Notes: generated by a model from the letters alone, not told the origin. A stretch of DNA of 13,116 nucleotides from SIG653 sp045578045 (GCA_045578045.1 JAZNJM010000035.1:1-13116); one strand, 5' to 3'; shown: positions 1 through 7,352, numbered from the stretch's first letter. Program-made: numbers and translations.

Positions 1-85
1 CTAAGACCGCTTGGCCTCCGACTTCTCTTTAAGATGAGCTTTCATTTTTTGTCAAATTTGTCTCAAATATCTTTTTATATGATTA

Positions 86-110
86 AAACCCGCCTGAAAA
101 AGGCGGGTTT
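86..110 (-). terminator. Probable terminator hairpin after the 152-643 lipoprotein gene
   Basis: A perfect 9-bp stem (AAACCCGCC at 86-94, GGCGGGTTT at 102-110) encloses a 7-base loop, about 40 bases past the stop codon of the minus-strand lipoprotein gene. Read on the minus strand the stem runs into TTTTAAT, a short T tract. The stem is strong but the tail is weak, so intrinsic termination is likely rather than certain. Confidence 0.6.
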
Positions 111-151
111 ATCAGTAGTACCTTAAATTTGTATAATTCTAAACCAATGTC

Positions 152-643
152 TTAAATGTTGTAAGATAAAAGATATCCGTTAATATAAATTGAATAATCA
201 TTATTATCAGAATTTGATGAAAATGCTTTGCAGAAATTCTTTATTTCCGCAGGAGCGTTGTCGTAAGAAATATAAATCGTTTTTTCTCCCGAAAAAACAT
301 AAGCTCCGTTTTCAAATATAATATCAGCGTTTTTGTCGTCAGTGAACGAAAAAACAGAATTATCATTCAAATCGTTATAGCTTGACCAACTTTTCCCTTT
401 TCCTGATACAGGAAAAATTTCAAATGAAAAGAAAGAGGAATTTTTATTTGCACCAGAGTTTGAAGAATAAGACACAGAAAAACGGTTTTTATCTAATTCA
501 TTAACAACGGTAAAAGCGGAATTATTGTCAACGGTTTCTTCAACGCCCATTAAAATTACTCGCTGTTCTGTTTTATTACAGCCGAAAAGAAAAGAGCTGG
601 CAAGAAGTAAAAACACAAGTGCAAAAATACACCTTTTTTTCAT
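152..643 (-). CDS. Small predicted lipoprotein, function unknown
   Basis: This encodes a 163-residue exported lipoprotein of unknown role. The N-terminus has a lysine/arginine start (MKKRC), a hydrophobic core at residues 6-19 and a lipobox ending in Leu-Phe-Gly-Cys with the lipidated cysteine at about residue 22. The mature protein would therefore be anchored on the outer face of the membrane. The rest is polar, rich in Asn, Ser and Asp, and ends in short Tyr/Ile-rich strand-like segments; I recognise no family. A GTG at 646 could extend it by one codon, but GGAGGG at 650-655 is only three bases from the GTG and six from the ATG at 643, so I chose the ATG. It lies downstream of the BlaI-like gene in the same direction, but a strong hairpin separates them, so it probably has its own transcript. 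A BlaI-like half-dyad in its leader hints at control by that repressor, which is inference only. Confidence 0.8.
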   Translation of the reverse strand: MKKRCIFALVFLLLASSFLFGCNKTEQRVILMGVEETVDNNSAFTVVNELDKNRFSVSYSSNSGANKNSSFFSFEIFPVSGKGKSWSSYNDLNDNSVFSFTDDKNADIIFENGAYVFSGEKTIYISYDNAPAEIKNFCKAFSSNSDNNDYSIYINGYLLSYNI

Positions 644-686
644 CACTTTCCCTCCAAAAAAAATTGCACTAAAACCAATGTGTCCG

Positions 687-700
687 TTAACATCGTAATA
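687..700 (-). promoter_or_regulatory. Candidate BlaI-type operator upstream of the lipoprotein gene
   Basis: On the minus strand the leader reads TATTACGATGTTAA, about 44 bases ahead of the ATG. It resembles the TTACA-N-TGTAA type dyad bound by BlaI/MecI-family repressors, but it is imperfect: one base is missing at the centre and an extra T lies in the right half. I see no clear -35/-10 pair around it. This is a weak suggestion that rests on the nearby blaI-like gene. Confidence 0.22.
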
Positions 701-771
701 CCTTGATGATGTACTATGACCATCTTTTAGTTCATAAGAATGAAAATATAAAAGTTATATTCTATAAAAGA

Positions 772-791
772 AGCGCAGAATATTCTGCGCT
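772..791 (-). terminator. Terminator of the blaI-like gene (perfect 20-bp palindrome)
   Basis: Positions 772-791 (AGCGCAGAATATTCTGCGCT) form a perfect palindrome that folds into a hairpin with a GC-rich base. It starts 64 bases past the stop of the BlaI-like gene, and the minus strand continues as TCTTTTATAG. This fits an intrinsic terminator. A symmetrical protein-binding site is the alternative reading. Confidence 0.6.
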
Positions 792-854
792 CCCCGAAGT
801 TTACACCAAAGTTTAATACCCCTATTTAAAACCGAGAATTCGTTTATCAGGCTA

Positions 855-1211
855 TTACTTATGTTCGATTATATTTTTAATATCATCAATTTCTTTTTCA
901 GACAAATTCTGTCTTTTTGCAAAAGCGGCAATAAACGCAGGAAGAGAACCTTCGAAACGTTTTTCCATAAGCTCGTCCAAATCAGATAGCTGAACTTCGT
1001 CCTTTGAAACAAGGGAACGGACAACAGAGTTTTTGTTTTCTAAAATTCCTCTTTCACCTAAACGTTTGATAACGGTATAAGTTGTTGTTCTTGACCATTG
1101 TAACCTATCTTTGCAAACTCTTGCTAAATCTGCGGCAGACATCGGCTCTTTTTCCCAGAGAACAAGACAAAATCTGTATTCGCTTTCAAAAACCTTTGGT
1201 ATTTTTTTCAT
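855..1211 (-). CDS. blaI: BlaI/MecI/CopY-family transcriptional repressor
   Basis: This is a 118-residue repressor, the usual length for the BlaI/MecI family (Penicillinase_R). The N-terminal half (about residues 5-72) is a winged helix-turn-helix: the ESEYRFCLVLWEKEPMSAAD stretch leads into the recognition helix with TTTYTVIKRLGERGIL at about 42-57, the most conserved part of the family. The C-terminal part (about 75-118, FIAAFAKRQNLSEKEIDDIK) is the helical dimerisation and cleavage region. Family members dimerise on operators in their target promoters, and a BlaR1-type membrane protease inactivates them by cleavage. The partner here is surely the M56 sensor upstream at 2726-6832, which lies in the same direction but is separated by two small genes and a 282-base gap. 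The start is fixed by GGAG eight bases before the ATG. It has its own promoter with a palindrome on the -10 box, suggesting autoregulation. The symbol denotes the family; a beta-lactam role is not implied. Confidence 0.93.
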   Translation of the reverse strand: MKKIPKVFESEYRFCLVLWEKEPMSAADLARVCKDRLQWSRTTTYTVIKRLGERGILENKNSVVRSLVSKDEVQLSDLDELMEKRFEGSLPAFIAAFAKRQNLSEKEIDDIKNIIEHK

Positions 1212-1305
1212 AGTGAATTCTCCATTTCTTTTTGTATTTATATATAAATTTATTATCTAAGAAAATATTGTGTAATAAGAAAAAACAGTGATAATTTCCT
1301 CTTTT

Positions 1306-1318
1306 GTATATTTTATAC
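1306..1318 (-). promoter_or_regulatory. Palindrome over the -10 box, candidate repressor operator
   Basis: The plus strand reads GTATA-TTT-TATAC, a perfect 5+5 inverted repeat with a 3-base centre that covers the whole -10 box. A repressor bound here would block RNA polymerase, which suits autoregulation by the BlaI-like protein. AT-rich DNA makes short palindromes common, so confidence is limited. Confidence 0.35.
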
Positions 1319-1339
1319 CATTAAATCTATTTTTGTCAA
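1312..1339 (-). promoter_or_regulatory. Promoter of the blaI-like gene
   Basis: On the minus strand, a perfect -35 TTGACA (1334-1339) is followed after 16 bases by a -10 TATAAA (1312-1317). The start codon at 1211 would have an AT-rich leader of roughly 95 bases. This makes the repressor gene independently transcribed from the sensor gene. Confidence 0.7.
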
Positions 1340-1383
1340 TATAAAATAGAATTTATTTTCAAAAATTTAAATAAAGTATTTTC

Positions 1384-1424
1384 ACGTGAAGAAGACAGAA
1401 CGCTAAAAACCCGTCTTCTCACGT
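1384..1424 (-). terminator. Long imperfect hairpin after the 1494-1877 gene
   Basis: The arms ACGTGAAGAAGAC (1384-1396) and GTCTTCTCACGT (1413-1424) pair over 12 bp with one bulged base. They lie about 70 bases past the stop of the minus-strand membrane-protein gene and upstream of the blaI-like promoter. On the minus strand the stem is followed by GAAAATACTTTATTT, not a clean T run. It may end the sensor operon or protect its mRNA 3' end. Confidence 0.45.
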
Positions 1425-1493
1425 TATTTCAAACTTTTTTCCGCAAGAAAATGCTATTTCTCTGAATAAAATCCATTGTGGATAACGAATTAT

Positions 1494-1877
1494 TTATATA
1501 AAACATTCTTTGAAATAGTATGGCCACGCAATATCATCTGCACTTCCATATTTGGCGTATATGACATGCCACGTTTTCAATTTCCATTCTGACGATTCGT
1601 TTTCACGATAAAAATAAAAATAATTTGTTGTGAATCTGTCTTTTTCAACATAATATACCTTTGCCTCATTTTCTGAATAATCAATAACCTTGAAAAATTC
1701 AATTTCATCTATCCAACCATTAAGAGAATAAAGCTCGTTAAACTGTTTTCCGTACTTTATCGTTAAATACTCCGCTTTTATATAAGGAAAAGCAATGGAG
1801 AAAAACAACAAGGCAACAACAAAAATAACAATCCCAACTATCAACGCCGTTTTATTTTTCAATATCAATTTATTCAT
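1494..1877 (-). CDS. Small single-pass membrane protein, unknown function
   Basis: This is a 127-residue protein that I do not recognise. A basic N-terminus (MNKLILKNK) precedes one strong hydrophobic segment at about residues 11-31. It is followed by a Tyr/Phe/Trp-rich domain of about 90 residues that should face the outside. The second half contains alternating strand-like segments (KVYYVEKDRF, YFYFYRENES) and a Trp-rich stretch WKLKTWHVIYAKYG, which suggests a small beta-sheet ectodomain. There is no lipobox, so the segment is an anchor or an uncleaved signal. The start is supported by GAGG about seven bases before the ATG. Only 21 bases separate it from the stop of the preceding lipoprotein gene, so it is almost certainly co-transcribed with that gene and with the sensor protease. 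It may be an accessory of the sensor or part of its output. Confidence 0.75.
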   Translation of the reverse strand: MNKLILKNKTALIVGIVIFVVALLFFSIAFPYIKAEYLTIKYGKQFNELYSLNGWIDEIEFFKVIDYSENEAKVYYVEKDRFTTNYFYFYRENESSEWKLKTWHVIYAKYGSADDIAWPYYFKECFI

Positions 1878-1898
1878 TTTTGTACCTCATTATATTTC

Positions 1899-2660
1899 TT
1901 ACGAAGCAAAAACGTAATCTTCGGGGATTTCAAATATTCCTTTTGGAATACTGTCTAAGTATTCAACGTATAATCTGACAGAGCCAATTTCTAAGAAACA
2001 CAATTCTCCGTTTTTGAAGTAATAATATGTTTCTTCAGCATTTTTTTCTCCATACGGTTCCAAAAGAAACGATTTATTACTATCTGAATACTTTTCAACA
2101 ATATACTTTTCCCCGTCAACCTCTTTTTCAAAAGAATCTTTAAACGAAACATCGTCAAAAGAAAAATCTTCATTTTCTACAAAAGTTTTTGATACGTTAT
2201 CAAGAATATATTCTTTTCCGTTTTTATATATTTTACTTTTAGAATAAAAGCTGTCGTAAACAGTTTCAAATTTCAGAAAACAATCATAATCATTAAAATA
2301 AAATTCAAAATCAAAAAATTGAGTAAACATTTCTTCATCATAAACTCCGTTTAAAGTCATTCCGAAGCCGTCTTTTGATGAAAAAATCTTTTCAATAAAT
2401 TCTCCTACAAGATGTCCTTTATAAGGTAAATACATCTCAACCAATTTTTCCTTATTTGGAATATCTGAGATTATTCCAGCCTCAGAATTTTCAGAACTAT
2501 CAAGTATTTCAGAATATTCCGAGCTTTCTTCAATAGTTGTTTTGCTGATAGTTATTTCGTTGCTTGAATTTTCTTTTTCTTTTGACGATTCATTTTCACC
2601 GCAAGAAGCTAAAAGCGATACTATGATTAACATTGAAAGTAAAAAAGATAGTTTTTTCAT
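1899..2660 (-). CDS. Ser/Glu-rich lipoprotein in the sensor operon
   Basis: This is a 253-residue predicted lipoprotein. A signal MKKLSFLLSMLIIVSLLASC with a textbook Leu-Ala-Ser-Cys lipobox places the lipidated cysteine at residue 20. A low-complexity Ser/Glu/Asn linker covers about 21-65, and a folded domain covers about 66-253. The folded part has alternating short strands (KIYKNGKEYIL, EKYIVEKY, TYYYFKNGELCFLEI) and ends IPKGIFEIPEDYV. That pattern recalls clostridial lipoproteins with a LolA/RseB-like beta fold, but this is only an impression. The open frame extends upstream to 2735, but GGAGG eight bases before the ATG at 2660 fixes the start there and removes an apparent overlap with the sensor gene. 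It starts 65 bases after the sensor stop. Its Ser/Glu linker resembles the acidic loop of the sensor, and an interaction between the two is a reasonable guess. Confidence 0.85.
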   Translation of the reverse strand: MKKLSFLLSMLIIVSLLASCGENESSKEKENSSNEITISKTTIEESSEYSEILDSSENSEAGIISDIPNKEKLVEMYLPYKGHLVGEFIEKIFSSKDGFGMTLNGVYDEEMFTQFFDFEFYFNDYDCFLKFETVYDSFYSKSKIYKNGKEYILDNVSKTFVENEDFSFDDVSFKDSFEKEVDGEKYIVEKYSDSNKSFLLEPYGEKNAEETYYYFKNGELCFLEIGSVRLYVEYLDSIPKGIFEIPEDYVFAS

Positions 2661-2725
2661 ACACTTTTCCTCCGTTATTTTATATTTAATTGAAAAAAAC
2701 GTTAAATCACAATTTAATAAAAAAT

Positions 2726-5700
2726 CTATGGCCAAATCCTTATTGAAGGAGCTGAACTCTTATTAGCGCTTGAAGAAGGAAATGAAGCCTTTTTGGGAAG
2801 ATAATTATTTCCACTTGGAAGATTCAACCCTGTATTCGGATATCCCATTGTTGTAGAATTACCAAACGGACTTGTAGATTGAATACCACTGGAAAACACA
2901 CTTGGTTCTGCGAATGAATTGGTTTGTGTTTCAGGCCCTGTTATAACCTTATAGCTTCCACTTATCCAATTTTTCGCTTTCTTCATACTATCCCAGCTTG
3001 ACTTACCATCATAAAAATATATATCCAAGCTGGAATTAGAATCAAAAGCATATTCTTCAATAGTTCTGACGTTTCGCATTATTAAAACGCTGTTCAATGA
3101 ATAGCAGTTATAAAAAGTTTTCTTTTTTATAACTTTCATCTTCAATGATAAAACAGCATAGTCCAATTTTCCACATTCTGCAAAAGCCTGTTCTCCCACA
3201 ACAGTTACAGAATTAGGAATTAAAACCCCTATAAGCGATGAACATTTCATAAATGCCCCCTCGCCAATTTCCAAAACAGTGGACGAAATAGAAACTTTCT
3301 CTGCATTAGTGCCATAGAAAGCATATTTTCCTATATAGGTAACTCCGTCTTCAATTTCTATTTTATTTATGTTTTTCGCAAACTCGCTCCAAGGGGCTTT
3401 ACCTTTCTTATAATCATTCATTTTTCCTTCTCCCGAAATCAGAAGAGTATCCCCTTTTATATTCCAGTTAACGTCCAATTCGTTTCCGCTTCCTGCAATA
3501 TCAGCAGTAATATTTTCGCCCATAAATTCTATAGGAAAATCGTAACGAACAGAGTCCTTCTCAAATATTTCACTCTCAACAGTAAAAACAACGTTTTCCA
3601 CGCGATAGAATTTTATTATTGTATTAAATAAACTCCCCATCACAATGTTTTCTTCTTCAAAGTCTCTTTCAAGAACTTTTCCAAAATCTGCGGAAAGGTC
3701 AATTTTTGCAGTTTTCCCTTCAAGCTCAAAAGAATATGCCTTTGTTCCTTCTGGGATACATTTACGACTTATAAGCTGTGTTATTATGTTATCGATATTT
3801 CCGTTTGTTGTTGATTCAACAATATGTAATGCCGTTGCGTTTTCATTACAAACGTAAAGACGAATATTTTTAGTTTCTTTCTCAGATATTGATTCGCTTT
3901 CCTTGGAATTATCATCTCCAATAATACCGCCTTTTCCGTCTGAATCAAACTCAGGAGCAATTAAATATTTCCCAATTGATATAAATCCTTTTTTAAAGTT
4001 TGATTTATCATTATAAAACTTAGTATCAACAAAAGCATATTTTCCAAATTCTTTAACGTTTTTGCCTAAGGATATTTTTTCAAGAGATGAACATTTAAAA
4101 AATGAGTATACTCCAATGCTTTCAAGCGACTCTCCCAAAGAAACGGAGTTGAGTTTTTCACAATTTCTGAAAACTTCACATCCAACGGATTTAAGATTTT
4201 TTGGAAAAGTGATTTCTTCTAAAGCTGAACAATCTAAAAATGCTCCATCACCAATTACTTCTATGGAATCGCACAACGAAACAGTTTTCAGCTTTTTACA
4301 TCCGTCAAACATATATCCGCCAACAACAGACGCACCATTAGCAAAAGTTACCGTATTAAGCCTATCGCATCCCAAAAAAACAGCATAACCACATTCTGTT
4401 ACAGAGCCTATTTCAACTTCTTCCAATCTGAAACACCCAATAAACGCATACTGACCAAGATATTTTACCGTTTTGGGCATTTTTATGTTTTGAAGATAAT
4501 AGCAATATGAAAAAGCTGATTGACCTATTGAAGCAAGAGAATCGGGAAGTATAATATCCTTGAGATATTCACAATTTGAAAAAGCTGATGAACCAATTGA
4601 AACGAGAGAATCAGGAAGAACAACCTTTTCAAGAGTTTTGCTCCCTTTGAAAACAGCTCCCGCAATAGCTTTTGTTCCGCTTTTGACCTCATAAGTTTCG
4701 CCTAATGCGTTAACGTCAACTGAAACCAAAACATTGTCAACATAAAATGAACCGTTTTCCCATCTTGAAACATCGTCATACAATGCTGTATTATTTAAAA
4801 CGTTTTCTCCAACGTAAGAAATACTATCAGAAAAATTAATTTCCAAAAGAGACGTACAACCAAAAAATGCTTTGTTATTAACGGTTGTAACATTTTCAAG
4901 TTCAATCTTTTCCAAAGCTGTACACCCTGAAAAATCTTCATTTGAAATTACTTCAATATTATTCAGTTTTACTTCTTTTAAGGATGTGCAATTTCTGAAA
5001 GTCCCTCCAACTGTTTTTTTCAAAGAACTTCCAAAATCTACACTTTCAAGAGACGAACACCCTTCAAAAACTTTTCCGCCAACGTAATCAACAGAGTCGG
5101 GAATTATTATTTTTTCAATACTACAGCTTTGAAATGCCTGTGATTTAATCGTCTTTAAGGTTTCAGGTAATGAAACGCTTTTTATTTTCATACCAAAAAA
5201 CGCTTTTTCACCTATACTTGTAACGCCTTCTTCAACAGTAACGTGTTCTATTTTTTCTTTATTCCACCAAGGCGAATCGTAGCTGTTATAATCAAACATT
5301 TCTCCAGTTCCCTGTATAACGAGAAGTGAATCTTTAATTTCATATGTCAATTTTTCGCCACAAATTCCCAAAAAAGATACTGTATCATTTGAAACGTCTT
5401 CCGCTGATTCATTTTTAAAAGAAACTTCCCCTCTTGATTCCTCAGAAATAAATTCAGACTCATCTTTACTTGTCTCTTCAGAAACAATTTCTAAATCTCC
5501 TTCTGCTGCTTTAGGATCGGTCATAAAAAGCACCGATAAAACAGCACAAAGAATAACAGATAAAACAACAATCAGAAGTAACGGTTTTTTATAAGACAAC
5601 GTATTTTTAACTCTTGCCTTAACTCCTATCTCACCAAAGGAAACGGGACACGCTGAAATGAAATAACCTTTCGTGCTACATTCAAGCAAAGCCAACGCAT

Positions 5701-6832
5701 ATTCCTTTTTCCTTTCGCTATCAAGCTTACTCACAACTTTTTCATCACACGCATATTCAATATCCCTGCAAAATAAAACAAATCCTACCCAAACAAGTGG
5801 ATTAAACCAATAAACACACAACGCAACAAACCCTAATATTTTACTTATATAATCAAGCCTCTTTATATGTGCTTTTTCGTGAGATATTATATACCTCTCT
5901 GTTTTTTCAGAAAGTCCATATGGCACATATATTTTAGGTTTTATTACACCCAAAACAAAGGGAGATTCTATGTTTTCACATTTTCTGATTCCTTCATCGT
6001 CAAGGGAAAACGCAGAAACTCTATTTTTAAGCTTTATATACTGAAAAGCACCATATAGCCCTAACAAAGTCATTCCAACAAACCATATAGCCCCAAAAAT
6101 CCTTATAGTTTTTTCCGTAAACTCTATATTTTTTCGTTCAGATTTATTTGACTGTTCTTCATTATTATTTGTATTTTCAAAAGATACAGAAGATTTTTCT
6201 ACATCAGCTCCGTCTGTTGACATATCATCAGGACGAAGTATTATACTTCCAGAAATTTCCTTGCTTTCGGTTTTAGCTTCTGAATATTCCTCGTTACTTT
6301 CAAGTTCAGTTTCTGAATATTCCTCGTTGCTTTCAGGTTTAGTTTCTGAATATTCCTCGGTAATATCTTCAAAACCATCTTCTGAATAGTTTCCTGAATT
6401 ATCTCTATAGCTTTCTTTTGAAATATCTAAAATGCTTTCAAAATCGTTATAGGATACTTCTTCAATATATTCGCTGTTTATGTAATCAAAATCAGATTGA
6501 CTTTCATTTACTTCTGAGATAAATTCATAATTTTCTTTCGATTTATCTTCAGAAATTTCTTTTGAATTATTTTCTTTCATCAAGTTATTCTCAATATCAG
6601 AAGAATAATCAGAATATTTAACTGAAAATTCTGGTATAAGACTGAACTCACTTTCAATAGAAAACGGAACTAAAAGCCTTATTCCAACTAATGCCCATAA
6701 TAAGCAAACAACACCTCTGGACGCTTTTTTTGATATTATTATTCTAAAAAGTATAACTGCCAATATCAAAAAACTTGAAGCTATACTTATTTCAACAACC
6801 CTTGAAAATATATCGTTAAATAATTCATTCAT
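2726..6832 (-). CDS. BlaR1-like M56 protease sensor with LRR_5 - GerMN - LRR_5 ectodomain
   Basis: This is a 1368-residue membrane sensor, more than twice the usual length of BlaR1. Helices lie at about 11-33 and 41-57. An extracellular Ser/Glu/Tyr-rich loop (58-236) carries a tandem repeat, and a third helix spans about 243-266. The cytoplasmic zinc-protease part has HEKAH at 318-322, FNPLVW at 343-348 and EYACDEKV at 359-366, the standard M56 signature, so the active site looks intact. The last helix is at about 417-438. The outside portion has an acidic linker, a cap plus about 16 BspA-type LRR_5 units (about 495-945), a GerMN domain (about 989-1101, with AKIDLSADFGKV), a second cap plus five LRR units (about 1118-1285), and a Ser/Pro/Asn-rich tail. 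BlaR1 proteins normally carry a penicillin-binding sensor here; none is present. By family analogy, ligand binding outside triggers the protease that inactivates the BlaI-like repressor. The open frame reaches 6862, but GAGGAG nine bases before the ATG at 6832 fixes the start. Confidence 0.93.
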   Translation of the reverse strand: MNELFNDIFSRVVEISIASSFLILAVILFRIIISKKASRGVVCLLWALVGIRLLVPFSIESEFSLIPEFSVKYSDYSSDIENNLMKENNSKEISEDKSKENYEFISEVNESQSDFDYINSEYIEEVSYNDFESILDISKESYRDNSGNYSEDGFEDITEEYSETKPESNEEYSETELESNEEYSEAKTESKEISGSIILRPDDMSTDGADVEKSSVSFENTNNNEEQSNKSERKNIEFTEKTIRIFGAIWFVGMTLLGLYGAFQYIKLKNRVSAFSLDDEGIRKCENIESPFVLGVIKPKIYVPYGLSEKTERYIISHEKAHIKRLDYISKILGFVALCVYWFNPLVWVGFVLFCRDIEYACDEKVVSKLDSERKKEYALALLECSTKGYFISACPVSFGEIGVKARVKNTLSYKKPLLLIVVLSVILCAVLSVLFMTDPKAAEGDLEIVSEETSKDESEFISEESRGEVSFKNESAEDVSNDTVSFLGICGEKLTYEIKDSLLVIQGTGEMFDYNSYDSPWWNKEKIEHVTVEEGVTSIGEKAFFGMKIKSVSLPETLKTIKSQAFQSCSIEKIIIPDSVDYVGGKVFEGCSSLESVDFGSSLKKTVGGTFRNCTSLKEVKLNNIEVISNEDFSGCTALEKIELENVTTVNNKAFFGCTSLLEINFSDSISYVGENVLNNTALYDDVSRWENGSFYVDNVLVSVDVNALGETYEVKSGTKAIAGAVFKGSKTLEKVVLPDSLVSIGSSAFSNCEYLKDIILPDSLASIGQSAFSYCYYLQNIKMPKTVKYLGQYAFIGCFRLEEVEIGSVTECGYAVFLGCDRLNTVTFANGASVVGGYMFDGCKKLKTVSLCDSIEVIGDGAFLDCSALEEITFPKNLKSVGCEVFRNCEKLNSVSLGESLESIGVYSFFKCSSLEKISLGKNVKEFGKYAFVDTKFYNDKSNFKKGFISIGKYLIAPEFDSDGKGGIIGDDNSKESESISEKETKNIRLYVCNENATALHIVESTTNGNIDNIITQLISRKCIPEGTKAYSFELEGKTAKIDLSADFGKVLERDFEEENIVMGSLFNTIIKFYRVENVVFTVESEIFEKDSVRYDFPIEFMGENITADIAGSGNELDVNWNIKGDTLLISGEGKMNDYKKGKAPWSEFAKNINKIEIEDGVTYIGKYAFYGTNAEKVSISSTVLEIGEGAFMKCSSLIGVLIPNSVTVVGEQAFAECGKLDYAVLSLKMKVIKKKTFYNCYSLNSVLIMRNVRTIEEYAFDSNSSLDIYFYDGKSSWDSMKKAKNWISGSYKVITGPETQTNSFAEPSVFSSGIQSTSPFGNSTTMGYPNTGLNLPSGNNYLPKKASFPSSSANKSSAPSIRIWP
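4509..4646 (-). repeat. Two near-identical 69-bp LRR units inside the sensor gene
   Basis: Two adjacent 69-base units (4509-4577 and 4578-4646, 23 codons each) share GAAAAAGCTGAT and GAGAATC in the same places and encode almost the same LRR (PDSL-SIG-SAFS-C). This marks a recent unit duplication within an otherwise diverged array. Confidence 0.6.
6259..6359 (-). repeat. 33-bp tandem repeat encoding the acidic ectoloop of the sensor
   Basis: Full units begin at 6279 and 6312, a partial unit begins at 6345, and the tail of another lies at 6259-6278. Each unit starts TCTGAATATTCCTCG on the plus strand. They encode three tandem copies of an 11-residue Glu-Glu-Tyr-Ser-Glu type unit in the extracellular loop between helices 2 and 3. 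A 33-base period keeps the frame, so copy number could vary without breaking the protein. Confidence 0.8.
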
Positions 6833-6874
6833 AACTATTCGCTCCTCAAAAAGTCTATCCATTTCGACATTTTT

Positions 6875-6903
6875 AGTTTAGCATACATCTCTTTCTTTGT
6901 CAA
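6875..6903 (-). promoter_or_regulatory. Promoter of the sensor protease operon
   Basis: On the minus strand a perfect -35 TTGACA (6898-6903) is followed after 17 bases by a -10 TAAACT (6875-6880). This gives a leader of about 35 bases to the ATG at 6832. I see no convincing BlaI-type dyad overlapping it; only a single TGTA half-site lies in the spacer. Confidence 0.7.
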
Positions 6904-7217
6904 GAGACTTTCGTGTTTTTTTAATAGCATTTTGAATTAAGCATAAGAATACTTTCGGTTTTTAATAAAACATACTACCATTATACGCTCTTAAAACTAA
7001 ATTATAAAGGATGGTTAAAAACGCATTCTCTAATGGTTCAAATGTACATATTCTCATATGTTTCGAATATATATATTTTCTTATTCTTATTATTCTTACA
7101 ATATTCACTAATTAATAAGCTAAACATCTGTATTCAGTATAAAAAAGATTAAAAAAACAATATTCACCCTATTATCTGTTTTAAGAAAAATTTTTTCAGC
7201 TTTTTTTAAAAAAGCCC
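6904..7217. other. AT-rich divergent intergenic region, no gene seen
   Basis: This stretch lies between the sensor promoter (leftward) and the tRNA promoter (rightward). It is very AT-rich, with T/A tracts and only short inverted repeats such as ACATAT-TCTC-ATATGT near 7045-7065. I found no supported coding frame, RNA gene or longer repeat in it. Confidence 0.5.
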
Positions 7218-7246
7218 TTGACAATTAGAGATATTTGTGTTAATAT
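7218..7246 (+). promoter_or_regulatory. Promoter of the tRNA cluster
   Basis: A consensus -35 TTGACA (7218-7223), a 17-base spacer and a -10 TAATAT (7241-7246) lie 28 bases upstream of tRNA-Arg. This near-ideal pair is what a strong stable-RNA promoter should look like. Confidence 0.8.
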
Positions 7247-7274
7247 ATGTGAGCTTTCAGCGAAACAGTGAAAT

Positions 7275-7351
7275 GTGCCTTTAGCTCAGCTGGATAGAGC
7301 AACTGCCTTCTAAGCAGTAGGTCGGGGGTTCGAGTCCCTCAAGGCACGCCA
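7275..7351 (+). tRNA. tRNA-Arg (anticodon TCT)
   Basis: The cloverleaf is complete. The acceptor stem GTGCCTT pairs with AAGGCAC, the D stem is GCTC/GAGC, and the anticodon stem ACTGC/GCAGT holds the loop CTTCTAA with anticodon TCT. The T arm has the normal TTCGAGT loop, the discriminator is G, and CCA is encoded. It reads AGA codons. It is the first gene of the cluster, behind a strong promoter. Confidence 0.95.
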
Positions 7352-7352
7352 G

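Noticed and set aside
1..45. On the minus strand, a 14-codon frame starting MKAHLKEK, and a segment GGCCAAGCGGTCTTAG resembling the D arm of a class II tRNA (Leu/Ser).
   Set aside because: The frame has no ribosome binding site and is tiny. The tRNA-like piece lacks U8 and runs off the window edge, so neither can be supported.
2661..2735. Upstream extension of the 1899-2660 lipoprotein by 25 codons, overlapping the sensor gene.
   Set aside because: It would bury the signal peptide, and GGAGG points to the ATG at 2660.
3645..5087. Plus-strand frames of 70-108 codons inside the sensor gene.
   Set aside because: They mirror the regular LRR codon pattern of the sensor on the other strand and have no ribosome binding sites.
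4062..5087. Regularly spaced 69-bp periodicity considered as a CRISPR or satellite array.
   Set aside because: The period is 23 codons of LRR_5 coding sequence, with diverged units and no conserved repeat/spacer alternation.
7045..7065. Short inverted repeat ACATAT-TCTC-ATATGT in the AT-rich divergent region considered as an operator.
   Set aside because: It is only 6 bp per arm in very AT-rich DNA and is far from both mapped promoters.
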